From NCBI RefSeq assembly GCF_017052465.1, contig NZ_JAFHKT010000150.1:62001-126000 (forward strand): DNA of 64,000 nt, given 5' to 3'. This DNA is from Arthrobacter pascens. GTDB lineage: Bacteria > Actinomycetota > Actinomycetes > Actinomycetales > Micrococcaceae. The notes under the pieces were generated by a model. The model saw only the letters and a list, made by a program, of their open reading frames with translations, had not been told where the DNA came from and searched no databases. Positions within the stretch are counted from its first letter, which is position 1, and each line of letters opens with the position of its first letter. A program made the translations under genes and the position numbers. Positions 18,357-26,746 of the stretch are shown here, one piece after another.

Positions 18357-19280
18357 CTACGCCCGGGCAATGTCCCGGCGCCGTGCGGCGTACGCGAACA
18401 GCGACGTCGTGGCCACGGTGGCAAGATATCCGGCGATCACGATCAGCGAAATCCCCGCCCAGAAGTAGTTGGTGGTGCTGCCCTCCTGGCCGGGTACGGG
18501 CGCGATCTTGACCAACGAATACACCGCCACCGCGGCGGAGGCCAGGCCGATCACCACCGGCAGCCCGAGCCACAGCCGCGCGGACGCCCAGTGGCCGTTG
18601 AAGCCGTCCCACACGTTCCACTCATGGGTGCCCGTGCGGATGATGAGCCAGCCGGCGGGAATCATGAAGCAGCCCACCAGGAGGAAAGCGGCCACCACAT
18701 CCGCGGGCCGGTGCCACTGGTTCACCAGTGTGGACATTCCCGACGCGATCGCGAAACTGCCGCCCACGAACCCGGCAAGCGGCCGCCAGCGCGGCGACGC
18801 CATGAGGAACACCCCCGCGGCCGCGGACGCCGCCAGCGTGGTGTGCCCCGACGGCAGCGAGTTCAGCTCCAGCGTCTCCACGCCCCGGTCCGGCCGCACC
18901 GGCAACAGCTGCTTAAGCACCTGTGTGGCGATGTTCGCCGCCACGCACGCCGCCAGGGCAATGCCCGCGGCCCGCCAGCGGCGGTGGATCACTGTCACAA
19001 AAAGAACCACGACGGCGGCCATCACCAGGGAGATGGTGGGCAGCCAGTCCAGGAACCGGGTGGTGACCTTGCCCGCAGGTCCGTGGATTTCCACTGCCTC
19101 CACGAGGGCGGACTCGTCGATGAACTGGCCGGTGGTGGTGCGGACAAAGTAGTAATACGTGGCCGCGAGCCCGGCCATGCAGGCCAGGGTGGCCACGAAA
19201 AAGAGGAAACCGGTGCCCCTCGGGAGGCGCATCCGGCCCGCGGGTTGCTGGCGTCGGGGGGCCCTGAGCTGAGAAATCAT
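18357..19280 (-). CDS. PAP2-family membrane phosphatase
   Basis: Polytopic membrane protein of 307 residues with about six helices. The central phosphatase motif LNSLPSGHTT (about 192-201) and the later histidine motif QWHRPADVV match PAP2-type lipid phosphatases, which act on lipid phosphates or undecaprenyl diphosphate at the outer face of the membrane. The ATG at 19280 is used, but ATTAAAGG directly beside it could be a -10 element, in which case translation might begin at the ATG at 19232. It is divergent from the DUF3592-like gene. Confidence 0.82.
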   Translation of the reverse strand: MISQLRAPRRQQPAGRMRLPRGTGFLFFVATLACMAGLAATYYYFVRTTTGQFIDESALVEAVEIHGPAGKVTTRFLDWLPTISLVMAAVVVLFVTVIHRRWRAAGIALAACVAANIATQVLKQLLPVRPDRGVETLELNSLPSGHTTLAASAAAGVFLMASPRWRPLAGFVGGSFAIASGMSTLVNQWHRPADVVAAFLLVGCFMIPAGWLIIRTGTHEWNVWDGFNGHWASARLWLGLPVVIGLASAAVAVYSLVKIAPVPGQEGSTTNYFWAGISLIVIAGYLATVATTSLFAYAARRRDIARA

Positions 19281-19349
19281 CGTATTAAAGGGTGTCACAG
19301 TTTTCTGGGAGCCACCTGTTGATTGACCGTGCGGGGGCTCTCCGGCGGA

Positions 19350-19355
19350 TAGAGT
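19350..19355 (+). promoter_or_regulatory. -10 element of a leaderless transcript
   Basis: TAGAGT ends exactly 6 nt before the ATG at 19362, the same geometry seen at six other starts in this window, so transcription probably begins at the A of the ATG. No ribosome binding site is present. A convincing -35 was not seen: TTGACC at 19323 is 21 nt away. Confidence 0.5.
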
Positions 19356-19361
19356 TTGAGC

Positions 19362-19757
19362 ATGGCCGGACTCGCGGATGTTCTGGGCCCCATCCTGGAA
19401 CTGATGACCTGGGTGGGGTTCATTCCCGGCGTGCCGCTGCTCGTGTGGGGCCTGGTCATCAGCAGGCGGCGGTGCCAGTGGACGAGCACAACGGGCGAGG
19501 TCTACACCGCCGGGGGCTTCACCGGATTCCGCTGGACTGACCAGGACAACGTCCCCCGGCAGACACTCGTGGACGCCGACGTGGCACGGGGACTGGTGGC
19601 AGGCAACGAAGTGAAGCTCCACTACGACCTCTGCCACCCCTCCCGCTGGGGCCTGGAGCCGCCCAAGCACGACAACACCGTCCTGATCCTCGGCTGGATC
19701 CTCACCGGCCTCGGCATTCTCTGCACGGCGGGCGGGTTCGTGCTGCTGCTCTTCTAG
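19362..19757 (+). CDS. Small membrane protein, DUF3592-like
   Basis: A 131-residue protein with a hydrophobic segment at each end (about 12-32 and 107-129) and a central soluble domain carrying the sequence VKLHYDLCHPSRWGLEPP. That resembles the DUF3592 pattern of a small beta domain between two helices. Function is unknown. The start is set by the -10 hexamer six bases upstream, giving a leaderless mRNA; an in-frame TTG at 19356 would fall before the inferred transcription start. Confidence 0.7.
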   Translation: MAGLADVLGPILELMTWVGFIPGVPLLVWGLVISRRRCQWTSTTGEVYTAGGFTGFRWTDQDNVPRQTLVDADVARGLVAGNEVKLHYDLCHPSRWGLEPPKHDNTVLILGWILTGLGILCTAGGFVLLLF

Positions 19758-19778
19758 GCGCTCCTTCTATGGCGCAGT

Positions 19779-20099
19779 CTAATGGCCTGGGACCTGCCGT
19801 ACAGCGTGGTTGCCTGCCGGCTGTGGAGTGCCGTTGCGCTTGTTCCGTTCCTTCAGGTGATCCAGCAGCGCCTGCTCGGGATGCCCGGGGTTCTCCGCGA
19901 GGTGCCGGAGCAGCCGGCGCCGGACGTCTGAGCGCGGATCGGCGGTGGTCAGCACGTTCTGGATGATGTCCAGGACCTGCTGGTGCAGTTCGGAATCGTC
20001 AATGGTGACGGTGGAGGGCTGGCTGTTCGGCACGCCGATCGTGTAACCGCGGCGTTCCGGTGGAATGGGTTCATGCAGGTCGCGGTAGTTCCTGTGCAT
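19779..20099 (-). CDS. Small hydrophilic protein of unknown function
   Basis: A 106-residue soluble protein not recognised. It has a charged N-terminus (MHRNYRDLHEPIPPERRGY), an acidic middle (TIDDSELHQQVLDIIQNVL) and a basic helical C-terminal part (DVRRRLLRHLAENPGHPEQALLDHLKERNKR split across about 55-90). The ATG at 20099 has AGAAGGAG six bases upstream. It lies 49 nt after the secreted-protein gene on the same strand and is probably co-transcribed with it. Confidence 0.68.
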   Translation of the reverse strand: MHRNYRDLHEPIPPERRGYTIGVPNSQPSTVTIDDSELHQQVLDIIQNVLTTADPRSDVRRRLLRHLAENPGHPEQALLDHLKERNKRNGTPQPAGNHAVRQVPGH

Positions 20100-20148
20100 C
20101 ACGGACTCCTTCTTCGGGGAAATCTGGGCATTGCTGTCACGCTGGCGC

Positions 20149-20649
20149 TCACCCATCGCCGTTACCCCCGCTGCCATCCAGCCCGCCCTTGTCGTCGGGC
20201 TTCACTGGAGATGTGGAATTTCCTGTCGGTGCCACGGCCGGAGACGTCACCTGTGTCGGTTCCACGCGCTGGACAACGCCCGGGTCATCGCCGCTCGAAC
20301 CGAGCTCGGCGGGCAGGTCGGTGGCCTGAGTCTGGGCGACCTCGACCGGCTGGGGGGCCGTGTTGGAACCGCTGGCGTCGGGCGCCGACGTGGAGGATGC
20401 CGCGGATTTGAGAGGCGCGGTCTTAAGGGAAGGGGACGTCGCCTCGGCGGTCGTCCGGGGCGTGCTGCGGGGAGCCAGCTCTGCTGAGGATGACGCGTCG
20501 CTCGCCCGGGGTACGGTGCCCTGCCGGACGGGATCGACCACCACGACGCCGGCGGGCTGGTCCGCGGGCACGCCGGTAAGCGCCTGCGTCCAGACCGCAA
20601 GACCGGCAAGGCCGATCAGGGGAACGCTCAGCACCGACAGCTTCTTCAC
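20149..20649 (-). CDS. Secreted or membrane-anchored Ser/Thr/Ala-rich protein
   Basis: A 166-residue protein with an N-terminal signal or anchor (VKKLSVLSVPLIGLAGLAVW) and a low-complexity extracellular region rich in Ser, Thr, Ala and Pro, ending in a glycine-aspartate tail. No catalytic domain is visible. The GTG at 20649 follows GAGGGAAGG, which fixes the start and places the hydrophobic segment at the very N-terminus. Upstream CTCA repeats (20682-20720) beside a two-component system suggest it is controlled by that system. Confidence 0.7.
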   Translation of the reverse strand: MKKLSVLSVPLIGLAGLAVWTQALTGVPADQPAGVVVVDPVRQGTVPRASDASSSAELAPRSTPRTTAEATSPSLKTAPLKSAASSTSAPDASGSNTAPQPVEVAQTQATDLPAELGSSGDDPGVVQRVEPTQVTSPAVAPTGNSTSPVKPDDKGGLDGSGGNGDG

Positions 20650-20681
20650 CGGCCCGCCTTCCCTCGTTGGTGTTTCCACAG

Positions 20682-20733
20682 TGAGGCGCGAAGGTGAGGC
20701 AAGAATGAGACGTGGATGAGAATCCTCTCATCC
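20682..20733 (-). promoter_or_regulatory. CTCA direct repeats and palindrome, candidate response-regulator operator
   Basis: On the minus strand CTCA appears four times; on the plus strand TGAG starts at 20682, 20695, 20706 and 20717, spaced 13, 11 and 11 nt. The last copy is part of a perfect 8-bp-arm palindrome, GGATGAGA-ATCC-TCTCATCC (20714-20733). Roughly one-turn direct repeats are the usual target of OmpR-family regulators, and such a regulator ends 40 nt away. It lies just upstream of the GTG at 20649. Confidence 0.5.
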
Positions 20734-20772
20734 GGCGCCGGGGCATTTGGGGGCGCCTTTTGATGAGGCCCG

Positions 20773-21522
20773 TCAGACCGGGGCGGGCTCCTGGCCGTTC
20801 GGGTCTCCGTTGCTGGGGCTGTCCGGTGGGGCGCCGGCGGCCCGGGATGCGTCGTCAGGCAGGCATACGAGACGGTAGCCCACGCCGCGGACAGTCTGGA
20901 TCCGGTTCTGACCGAGCTTGTGCCGCAGATACCGCACATAAACATCCACCACGTTGGAGGACCCTTCAAAGTGGTAGCCCCACACCCGGCTCAGCAGTTG
21001 CTCCCGGCTGAGCACGCGGCCGGCGTTCTCCATGAGGGTCCGTGCCATGACGAACTCCCGCGCCGAGAGTTCAATGACCCGTCCGCCGATTTGCGCCGTC
21101 CGCAGGTTGATGTCCAGCGTCAGGTCGCCGCAGACGAGGGTGGGCGCAGCCGTGACGGGCGATGTGCCCCGGAGCCGCAGCTTCACGCGGGACAGCAGTT
21201 CCTCAAACCTGAAGGGTTTCGTCATGTAGTCATCCGCGCCGCCCTCGAGCGCGGAAACCGTGCTCTCCAGGCTGTCCGCGGCGGTGAGGACGATCACCGG
21301 AATGGTGGAGTGCATGGCACGGAGGTTCTGGAGGACGGCCAGCCCGTCCATGCGGGGCATGCCGATGTCGAGGATCAGGAGGTCGTACTCGCCGGACGTG
21401 GCATAGTCGAGCGCCTTCACGCCGTCGCCGACCTGGGTGGTGGTGTATCCCGCCGCCGTGAGGCCCTTGACGAGGAAGGCCGCAATGCGGGGCTCGTCAT
21501 CGGCGATGAGGATTCGGGTCAC
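20773..21522 (-). CDS. OmpR-family response regulator
   Basis: A 249-residue regulator. The receiver domain has the acidic pair IADDE, the phospho-acceptor in LLILDIGMPRMDG and the lysine in DDYMTKPFRFEELL. The winged-helix domain has IELSAREFVMARTLMENAGRV and RTVRGVGYRLV, followed by a short disordered tail. The GTG at 21522 follows GGAGGCAACCC and overlaps the kinase stop by 4 nt (GTGA), so kinase and regulator are coupled. An open frame reaching much further upstream is only kinase sequence in another frame. The CTCA repeats downstream are a plausible target. Confidence 0.94.
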   Translation of the reverse strand: MTRILIADDEPRIAAFLVKGLTAAGYTTTQVGDGVKALDYATSGEYDLLILDIGMPRMDGLAVLQNLRAMHSTIPVIVLTAADSLESTVSALEGGADDYMTKPFRFEELLSRVKLRLRGTSPVTAAPTLVCGDLTLDINLRTAQIGGRVIELSAREFVMARTLMENAGRVLSREQLLSRVWGYHFEGSSNVVDVYVRYLRHKLGQNRIQTVRGVGYRLVCLPDDASRAAGAPPDSPSNGDPNGQEPAPV

Positions 21523-23120
21523 GGGTTGCCTCCGTGATTGGAGAGGACGGCCGTGCCCGACGACGGCCGGGTCAGCCGGGATTTTGCGTGCGGGGTGGCC
21601 GCTCTTTTGGCCGCGCCGGGTGATTCTGCCTCGGCGCTGTCCCCACCCCCTGACGGGATGGTCAGCACGAACCGGCTTCCCTGGCCCACCGCCGATTCCA
21701 GCCGGACGCTTCCGCCGTGCGCCTCGGCAATGGCCTTGACGATCGAGAGCCCCAGCCCGGAGCCCTCGGACGATCCCGCGGCATTGCGGCCCTTCGCGAA
21801 CCGTTCGAAGATGCGCTCGTGGTCCTCGGGCGGGATGCCGGTGCCGGTGTCCGAGACCCAGATTTCGAGGTCCGTCGATGGGTGCGGCCGCGCACCCAAA
21901 GGTGCGCCGCCGTCGTCGTTCTTCGCCCAGGCCGCCCCGACGGAAATCCGGTCCGTCTCGGACGTGTGCCGGACCGCGTTGACCGCGAGCTGTTCCAGCG
22001 CCTGCATGAGCCGGTGCCGATCGGCACGGACCAGGCCGCCGGGCTTGGCGTCCAGCTCCCAGCGGCGCGGACCGAAGACCTTGATGCGGTTCAGGATGTT
22101 CTCCAGGAAAATGTCGGCCTCGATCCACTCCGGGGACACGAAGTCCGGCCGGCCGGAGCGGGCAAGGATCAGCAGGTCCTCCACCAGCACCTGCATCCTG
22201 TCCAGCTCGTCGAGCAGCAGGATGCGGGTCTGGTCCACATCCTCGGGATCGCCCGCGCGCAGCAGCTCCAGGTACCCCCGGATGACGGTCATGGGAGTGC
22301 GGAGTTCGTGGCCGGCGTCGTGCACGAAGCGGCGCTGGTTCTCGAAACCGGACTCGAGCCGCTCCAGCATGTGGTTGAAGTTCGTGGCCAGCTGGGCAAC
22401 GTCGTCCGTGCTCCCCGTGACCTCCACGCGCTTGGTCAGGTCTTCGAACGTGGTGTTCTGGGTGGCTTCCCGCAGGCGCCGGATCGGGCTGAGCAGCCGG
22501 CCGGTGAACACATACCCCATGAAGCCCGCGACGGCGAGGGTCGCCAGGGCGGCCAGGGCATAGGTCCACATGGAACTGACGATCTGGTCGCGCTGCCGGC
22601 CGATCTCATTGGCGACCACCAGGAGCCCCTCTCCCGGCTTGCCCTGCAGTTTCACCGGCGTGATGGAGAGGCGCACTTCCCGGCCATCGATCACGGTGTC
22701 CTGCACCACGGTCCGGTCGGGGCGGCTCCAGGCCCAGATCTCGTCCCTCACCGCCAGGGTGCGCAGGTTGGTGGCCTGGTCGCCGCCGGGCAGGATCGTG
22801 TTGCCGTCCCGGATCATCGTCATCAGCGACTCGTGCCCGCCGGGCGTCTCCGAGCGCAGGAACAGTGTGAACAGTTCATCCAGCGACGAGAATCCGGGGT
22901 TGCCCGGGGCCGGCTGGACCAGCGTGTTCAGATTCTTCCTCGGTTGCTGGAGTTCCTCATTAACACGGTCGTCCAGGCTCCTCAGCTGCGCCGCATAGGT
23001 GACCGCTCCGGAAACCATGAGGCCCACCGCCATGAAAACCAGGAGCGTGGCCAGTACCCGGAACCGGACGGAGTGAATTTCGCTCCGCAGCTCCGCGCGC
23101 AGAACACTGGCGGACTTCAT
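21519..23120 (-). CDS. Membrane sensor histidine kinase with HAMP domain
   Basis: A 533-residue kinase partnered with the OmpR-type regulator that overlaps its 3' end. It has a first helix (about 22-42), an extracytoplasmic sensor region (about 43-180), a second helix (about 188-210), and a HAMP segment (GRLLSPIRRLREATQN). The H box is VHDAGHELRTPMTVIRGYL. The ATPase domain has N box VNAVRHT and G boxes VSDTGTGIPPEDHERIFERF and GSGLGLSIVKAIAE. The ATG at 23120 is preceded by GGTAAG. The ligand is unknown. It is divergent from the SARP hybrid regulator across 508 nt. Confidence 0.93.
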   Translation of the reverse strand: MKSASVLRAELRSEIHSVRFRVLATLLVFMAVGLMVSGAVTYAAQLRSLDDRVNEELQQPRKNLNTLVQPAPGNPGFSSLDELFTLFLRSETPGGHESLMTMIRDGNTILPGGDQATNLRTLAVRDEIWAWSRPDRTVVQDTVIDGREVRLSITPVKLQGKPGEGLLVVANEIGRQRDQIVSSMWTYALAALATLAVAGFMGYVFTGRLLSPIRRLREATQNTTFEDLTKRVEVTGSTDDVAQLATNFNHMLERLESGFENQRRFVHDAGHELRTPMTVIRGYLELLRAGDPEDVDQTRILLLDELDRMQVLVEDLLILARSGRPDFVSPEWIEADIFLENILNRIKVFGPRRWELDAKPGGLVRADRHRLMQALEQLAVNAVRHTSETDRISVGAAWAKNDDGGAPLGARPHPSTDLEIWVSDTGTGIPPEDHERIFERFAKGRNAAGSSEGSGLGLSIVKAIAEAHGGSVRLESAVGQGSRFVLTIPSGGGDSAEAESPGAAKRAATPHAKSRLTRPSSGTAVLSNHGGNP

Positions 23121-23628
23121 TGTCTTACCCGTTGCAGCTGCCGGAGCCGGAAGTGTTCGCGTAACGCGCCGCACATATTGCCGCCGGCGGCAGAAATTTT
23201 TTCGTTCCCGGACGCGACGATCACGGTACTCACGGCGGGGTACTCGGAGTACTTGGTTGGACCCTGTGCTGCCATGGTCCGCGTCATCGGTTCACTCATT
23301 CCATGCCTATCCGGCGGTCCTCCGGGTGGCGAGGATCGCATGAAGCCGCTGGGAACTGCGGTAATACCAACATAGGCCCGCGTTCTTGGGAAAAACTTGG
23401 CGATGCCTCCGGTCTCACGCGGCTTCTCCCCACGGTTTGAGGGGTGCCCCGGCCGGACCGGCAGGCCTGGGACCCAAGTGGGCAGCCCCCGGGCGCAGAC
23501 GCATCCAAGTAGTCCGCCACCGAAAAATCGAGTACTCGCTACTCGTGCCCGTACTTGCACGAGTGACAAATATGAGGGTCAAGCCATTCATGGGGAATGC
23601 AGTTCACATGGGGATAGTAGGTGCACAG
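23121..23628. promoter_or_regulatory. Divergent regulatory region with GTACTC palindromes
   Basis: This 508-nt gap has no convincing gene. It holds GTACTC at 23226, the perfect 13-bp palindrome GTACTCGGAGTAC at 23240-23252, GAGTACTC at 23530-23537, and the inverted pair ACTCGTG (23541-23547) and CACGAGT (23558-23564). TTGGGAAAAACTTGG at 23386-23400 nearly matches a string at 63928-63942. These are candidate binding sites for the regulators on either side. Confidence 0.45.
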
Positions 23629-25209
23629 ATGGTTCAGACAGTTGCAGAGGCCACTCGCTGGTCGCGTGGAGCACACGACGACGAGTTCCCTCCGACAGCC
23701 AAGGAGGGTGCAGGCGGAACCGCGACGCGGCTGTCCATCAGCATCCTGGGTCCGCTCAAGGTCCGCCGCGGCAGCGTGGTCATCGGATCGCACGAGCTGG
23801 GCGGCCCCAAACCACGTCAGGTGCTGGAGATCCTGTTGCTCAAGCTGGGCACACCGGTTTCCAAGAACCACCTGATCGACGTCCTGTGGAACGGGCAGCC
23901 TCCAGCCGAGGCGCTCTCCACCCTCGAAAGCTACGTCAGCGTGCTGCGCCGCCACCTGCAGCCCGGTTCCGGCAAGGGCGGCGCCCTCCGGACAGTCACC
24001 GGCGGCTACATGATGGAACGCAGCATGGTTGACCTTGACCTTGACCGGTTCGACGATCTGCTCAAGCAGGCAGGGCACGCCAACCCGGACGAATCCTACA
24101 AGATGCTCGAGAAGGCACTGGAGATCGCGTCCGTGCCGCTGCTCGGCGACGAGCTCCTCGCCGGCTGGGCCGAAGAGGAGCGGGCACTCCACGCGGCCCG
24201 CGTGGCCGGCATCAAGGCCCGCGCCGCGGAGGCCGCCGTCTCCGTAGGGCAGCCGGAACGCGCCGTGGCCCTGGCCAGCGAGCTGCTGCTTGACGATCCC
24301 ATCAACGAGCGTGCCTGGACCGCCCTGGTGCTCGGACTCGAAGAATCCGGACAGTACATGGAGGCGCTTCGTGCGTACGGCCGGTGCCGCCGGGTCATGG
24401 ACCAGGAGATCGGCTGCCTTCCGGGCCGGGCGCTCCGCGACGCACACGCCAGGCTGCTGCAGGCCACGGCCGCGAGCGACGACGAAGCGGCCGACCTGTC
24501 CGACGCCGACTCACCGCTTCCTCCCGTTAGTTCACAAAGCATGCGCGAAATCAGCATCCTGACCATCGACGACCACAGCACGTTCACGGAGCTGCTCACC
24601 GCCGCCCTGGACCGCGAGCCGGACCTCCGCAGCGTCGCCTCGGCCACCACGGCCAAGAGCGGCGTGGAACAGAGCATGGCGCTGAAGCCCGACGTCGTCA
24701 TCATGGACTACCACCTGCCCGACGGCGACGGCCTCACCGCCGCTGCCCGGATCCTGGCGGACGCCCCGCAGACCCGGATCGTGATGCTCACCGGAGATCC
24801 GACCCCGGACGCCCTGCGCACCGCCGCCTCGATGGGCATCTGCGCCTTCCTCCCGAAGGGCGGCTCGCTGTCCACGCTGCTGGACACGCTACGGTACGCA
24901 CGGGCCGGGAACATGGTGGTCCACCCGTCCCTGGTGGCCCAGCTGGGCATGAGCACCCCGAAGCCGGCGCCAGTCGTCCGGGAAGTCGAACCCGGCGGCC
25001 CGGTGCTGACGCCGCGGGAGCTGGACGTCCTCCGGCTCATGGCAGGCGGCCACGGATCCAAGGAGGTGGCGAGCAAACTGGACATCTCGCTCAACACCTG
25101 CCGGGGCTATGTGAAGGCGATCTTCGCCAAGCTCGGCACCCACTCGCAGCTCGAATCGGTCATGGAAGCTTCACGGCGCGGCATGCTCGAGCAGCCGTCC
25201 GATGGCTAG
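23629..25209 (+). CDS. Hybrid regulator: SARP (winged helix + BTAD) fused to receiver and LuxR HTH
   Basis: A regulator of about 526 residues joining two usually separate types. The first part is SARP-like: a winged helix from about residue 35 (LSISILGPLKVRRG, LGGPKPRQVLEILLLKLG) then an alpha-helical BTAD domain to about 285. After an acidic linker comes a receiver domain (about 307-420) with TIDDHSTFTELL, phospho-acceptor VVIMDYHLPDGDG and lysine AFLPKGG, then a LuxR/NarL HTH (about 455-515, LTPRELDVLRLMAGGHGSKEV). The start is uncertain: ATG at 23629 has AGGTG six bases before it, but ATGs at 23572, 23590 and 23608 are in frame. The last 8 nt overlap a NarL-class kinase, its obvious partner. 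Confidence 0.85.
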   Translation: MVQTVAEATRWSRGAHDDEFPPTAKEGAGGTATRLSISILGPLKVRRGSVVIGSHELGGPKPRQVLEILLLKLGTPVSKNHLIDVLWNGQPPAEALSTLESYVSVLRRHLQPGSGKGGALRTVTGGYMMERSMVDLDLDRFDDLLKQAGHANPDESYKMLEKALEIASVPLLGDELLAGWAEEERALHAARVAGIKARAAEAAVSVGQPERAVALASELLLDDPINERAWTALVLGLEESGQYMEALRAYGRCRRVMDQEIGCLPGRALRDAHARLLQATAASDDEAADLSDADSPLPPVSSQSMREISILTIDDHSTFTELLTAALDREPDLRSVASATTAKSGVEQSMALKPDVVIMDYHLPDGDGLTAAARILADAPQTRIVMLTGDPTPDALRTAASMGICAFLPKGGSLSTLLDTLRYARAGNMVVHPSLVAQLGMSTPKPAPVVREVEPGGPVLTPRELDVLRLMAGGHGSKEVASKLDISLNTCRGYVKAIFAKLGTHSQLESVMEASRRGMLEQPSDG

Positions 25210-26605
25210 GCCATCGTTTCGGAAGCCTGCCCTGTTCAACCCTTTTGAATCGCGGCAGGCTGAGCGTTCGGAGGTCTTCCAGGCGGTGCGGCAGTTCCTG
25301 ATCATGGGGCTCGCAGCGCTCGTGGTGGTCACCACCCCGGTGGCCTTCTGGATCTGGTCCGAGGCGGAGCACCATGCCTTGGAGAACTCGCAGCTGGCCA
25401 CCGAGAACCTGGCGCAAAACGTGGTGGCACCGCTTCTGGACGAGGCAGTGCTGTCCGGGGATCCGGCAGGCATCGCGAGGCTGGACGAGCGGCTGCGCCC
25501 CTGGGTGGGGGAGCGGTCCGTGTTCGAGATCAGGCTCTGGGATTCGGACGGTCGCATGGTCTACTCCGACGACGAGAAGCTCATCGGCCAGAAGTTCGAT
25601 TTGCCGCATGATGCCCTCGAGGTCCTGGCCGGCAAGCCGGTCAAAGCCACGCTGGAGGTACAGACGGACGAAGTGCAGGCCGAGGGCGTCAACTCTGGCG
25701 AGCTGGTGGAAGTCTACGTACCGGTGACGGCGCCCAACGGCGAGCGGCTCGCGTTCGAGGCCTATTACGACGACGACGCCGTCCGCCAGGAACAGGCTGC
25801 AGTCTTGCTGGACATGGTTCCGCCGTTCCTCCTGGCGCTGGGTGTTCTTCAGTTGGCGCAGCTCCTGCCGGCAGTGCGGCTGGCCCGCAGGATCCAGGCC
25901 TATGAAGCGGGCCGGACCCGGCTCCTCCACCGCGCCATCGAAGCCTCGGAGCTGGAGCGCCAGCGGATCGCCCGCGACCTGCACGACGAAGTGATCCAGG
26001 ACCTCTCAGGGCTGTCCTACGTGCTGGAATCCGAGGAACTGCACCGTCCCGTGGGCCAGCGCCGGCTGTTCTCGGAGGCCCGGCGGATCCTGCAGGACAA
26101 CGTGCGGAACCTGCGCGCCATGACCAGCGAACTGTACCCACCGGACCTCAACCGGCTGGGCCTCTCCGGGGCCCTGGCACGGCTGGGTGATCCGCTGGAG
26201 GAACGCGGGATCAGCCTCACCCTGGACCTGCCACCCACGTGTGACCTGGACCGTGACCGTGCCGCACTGTTCTACCGGGTGGCGCGGGAGGCCCTGGCGA
26301 ATACCGCCAAGCACTCCAAGGCGACGAAGGCGGAACTGCGGCTGCGGCAGGTGGGGAAACACTCTGAAATACGCATTTCCGACGACGGCTGCGGCTTTGA
26401 CCAGAGCCTCGGATCCCCTGAAGGGCACTTCGGCCTGCGGATCATGCGGGACACCATCGGGGAAGCCGGAGGATCGGTCCAGGTGCTGTCGGTGCCCGGG
26501 AAGGGGACAACAGTGATCGCACGGTTCGGGGCCGGGACCGAGGCCGACCATACGGACGACGTTCAACGCAGCGCTGCTCCGGGAGTGCCGCAGCCGGTAC
26601 GCTAG
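25202..26605 (+). CDS. NarL-class sensor histidine kinase (HisKA_3)
   Basis: A 467-residue membrane kinase. A helix at about 33-52 is followed by an extracytoplasmic sensor domain (about 55-200) and a second helix (about 202-225). A coiled segment then leads to the HisKA_3 box RQRIARDLHDEVIQDLSGL, with the phospho-acceptor His in DLHDE. The ATPase domain shows REALANTAKHS, SDDGCGFD and GHFGLRIMRDTIGEAGGS. The ATG overlaps the SARP-REC-LuxR gene by 8 nt, which argues that the kinase phosphorylates that receiver. Ligand unknown. Confidence 0.93.
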   Translation: MARPSFRKPALFNPFESRQAERSEVFQAVRQFLIMGLAALVVVTTPVAFWIWSEAEHHALENSQLATENLAQNVVAPLLDEAVLSGDPAGIARLDERLRPWVGERSVFEIRLWDSDGRMVYSDDEKLIGQKFDLPHDALEVLAGKPVKATLEVQTDEVQAEGVNSGELVEVYVPVTAPNGERLAFEAYYDDDAVRQEQAAVLLDMVPPFLLALGVLQLAQLLPAVRLARRIQAYEAGRTRLLHRAIEASELERQRIARDLHDEVIQDLSGLSYVLESEELHRPVGQRRLFSEARRILQDNVRNLRAMTSELYPPDLNRLGLSGALARLGDPLEERGISLTLDLPPTCDLDRDRAALFYRVAREALANTAKHSKATKAELRLRQVGKHSEIRISDDGCGFDQSLGSPEGHFGLRIMRDTIGEAGGSVQVLSVPGKGTTVIARFGAGTEADHTDDVQRSAAPGVPQPVR

Positions 26606-26693
26606 CGGACGGAGGGACAAAGTCCGGGCGGTCCGCCGGCCTGGCTCCGCCTATGACAACAGCGGCGGTGCTCCACGGCACCGCCCCCAATAC

Positions 26694-26725
26694 CGCCGGC
26701 CCCTCCAACGACGTGGGGGCCGGCG
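26694..26725 (+). terminator. Probable intrinsic terminator
   Basis: CGCCGGCCCC (26694-26703) and GGGGCCGGCG (26716-26725) form a perfect 10-bp stem with a 12-nt loop, followed by TCGTTT. It closes the SARP-REC-LuxR/kinase operon. A second hairpin, GCGGTGC-CTCCACGGCACCGC, lies just before it. Confidence 0.65.
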
Positions 26726-26746
26726 TCGTTTAGAGGGAGCACAACC

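Noticed and set aside
20773..22569. 598-codon frame joining response regulator to upstream sequence
   Set aside because: The part above 21522 is the kinase gene read in another frame; the regulator has its own GTG and ribosome binding site.
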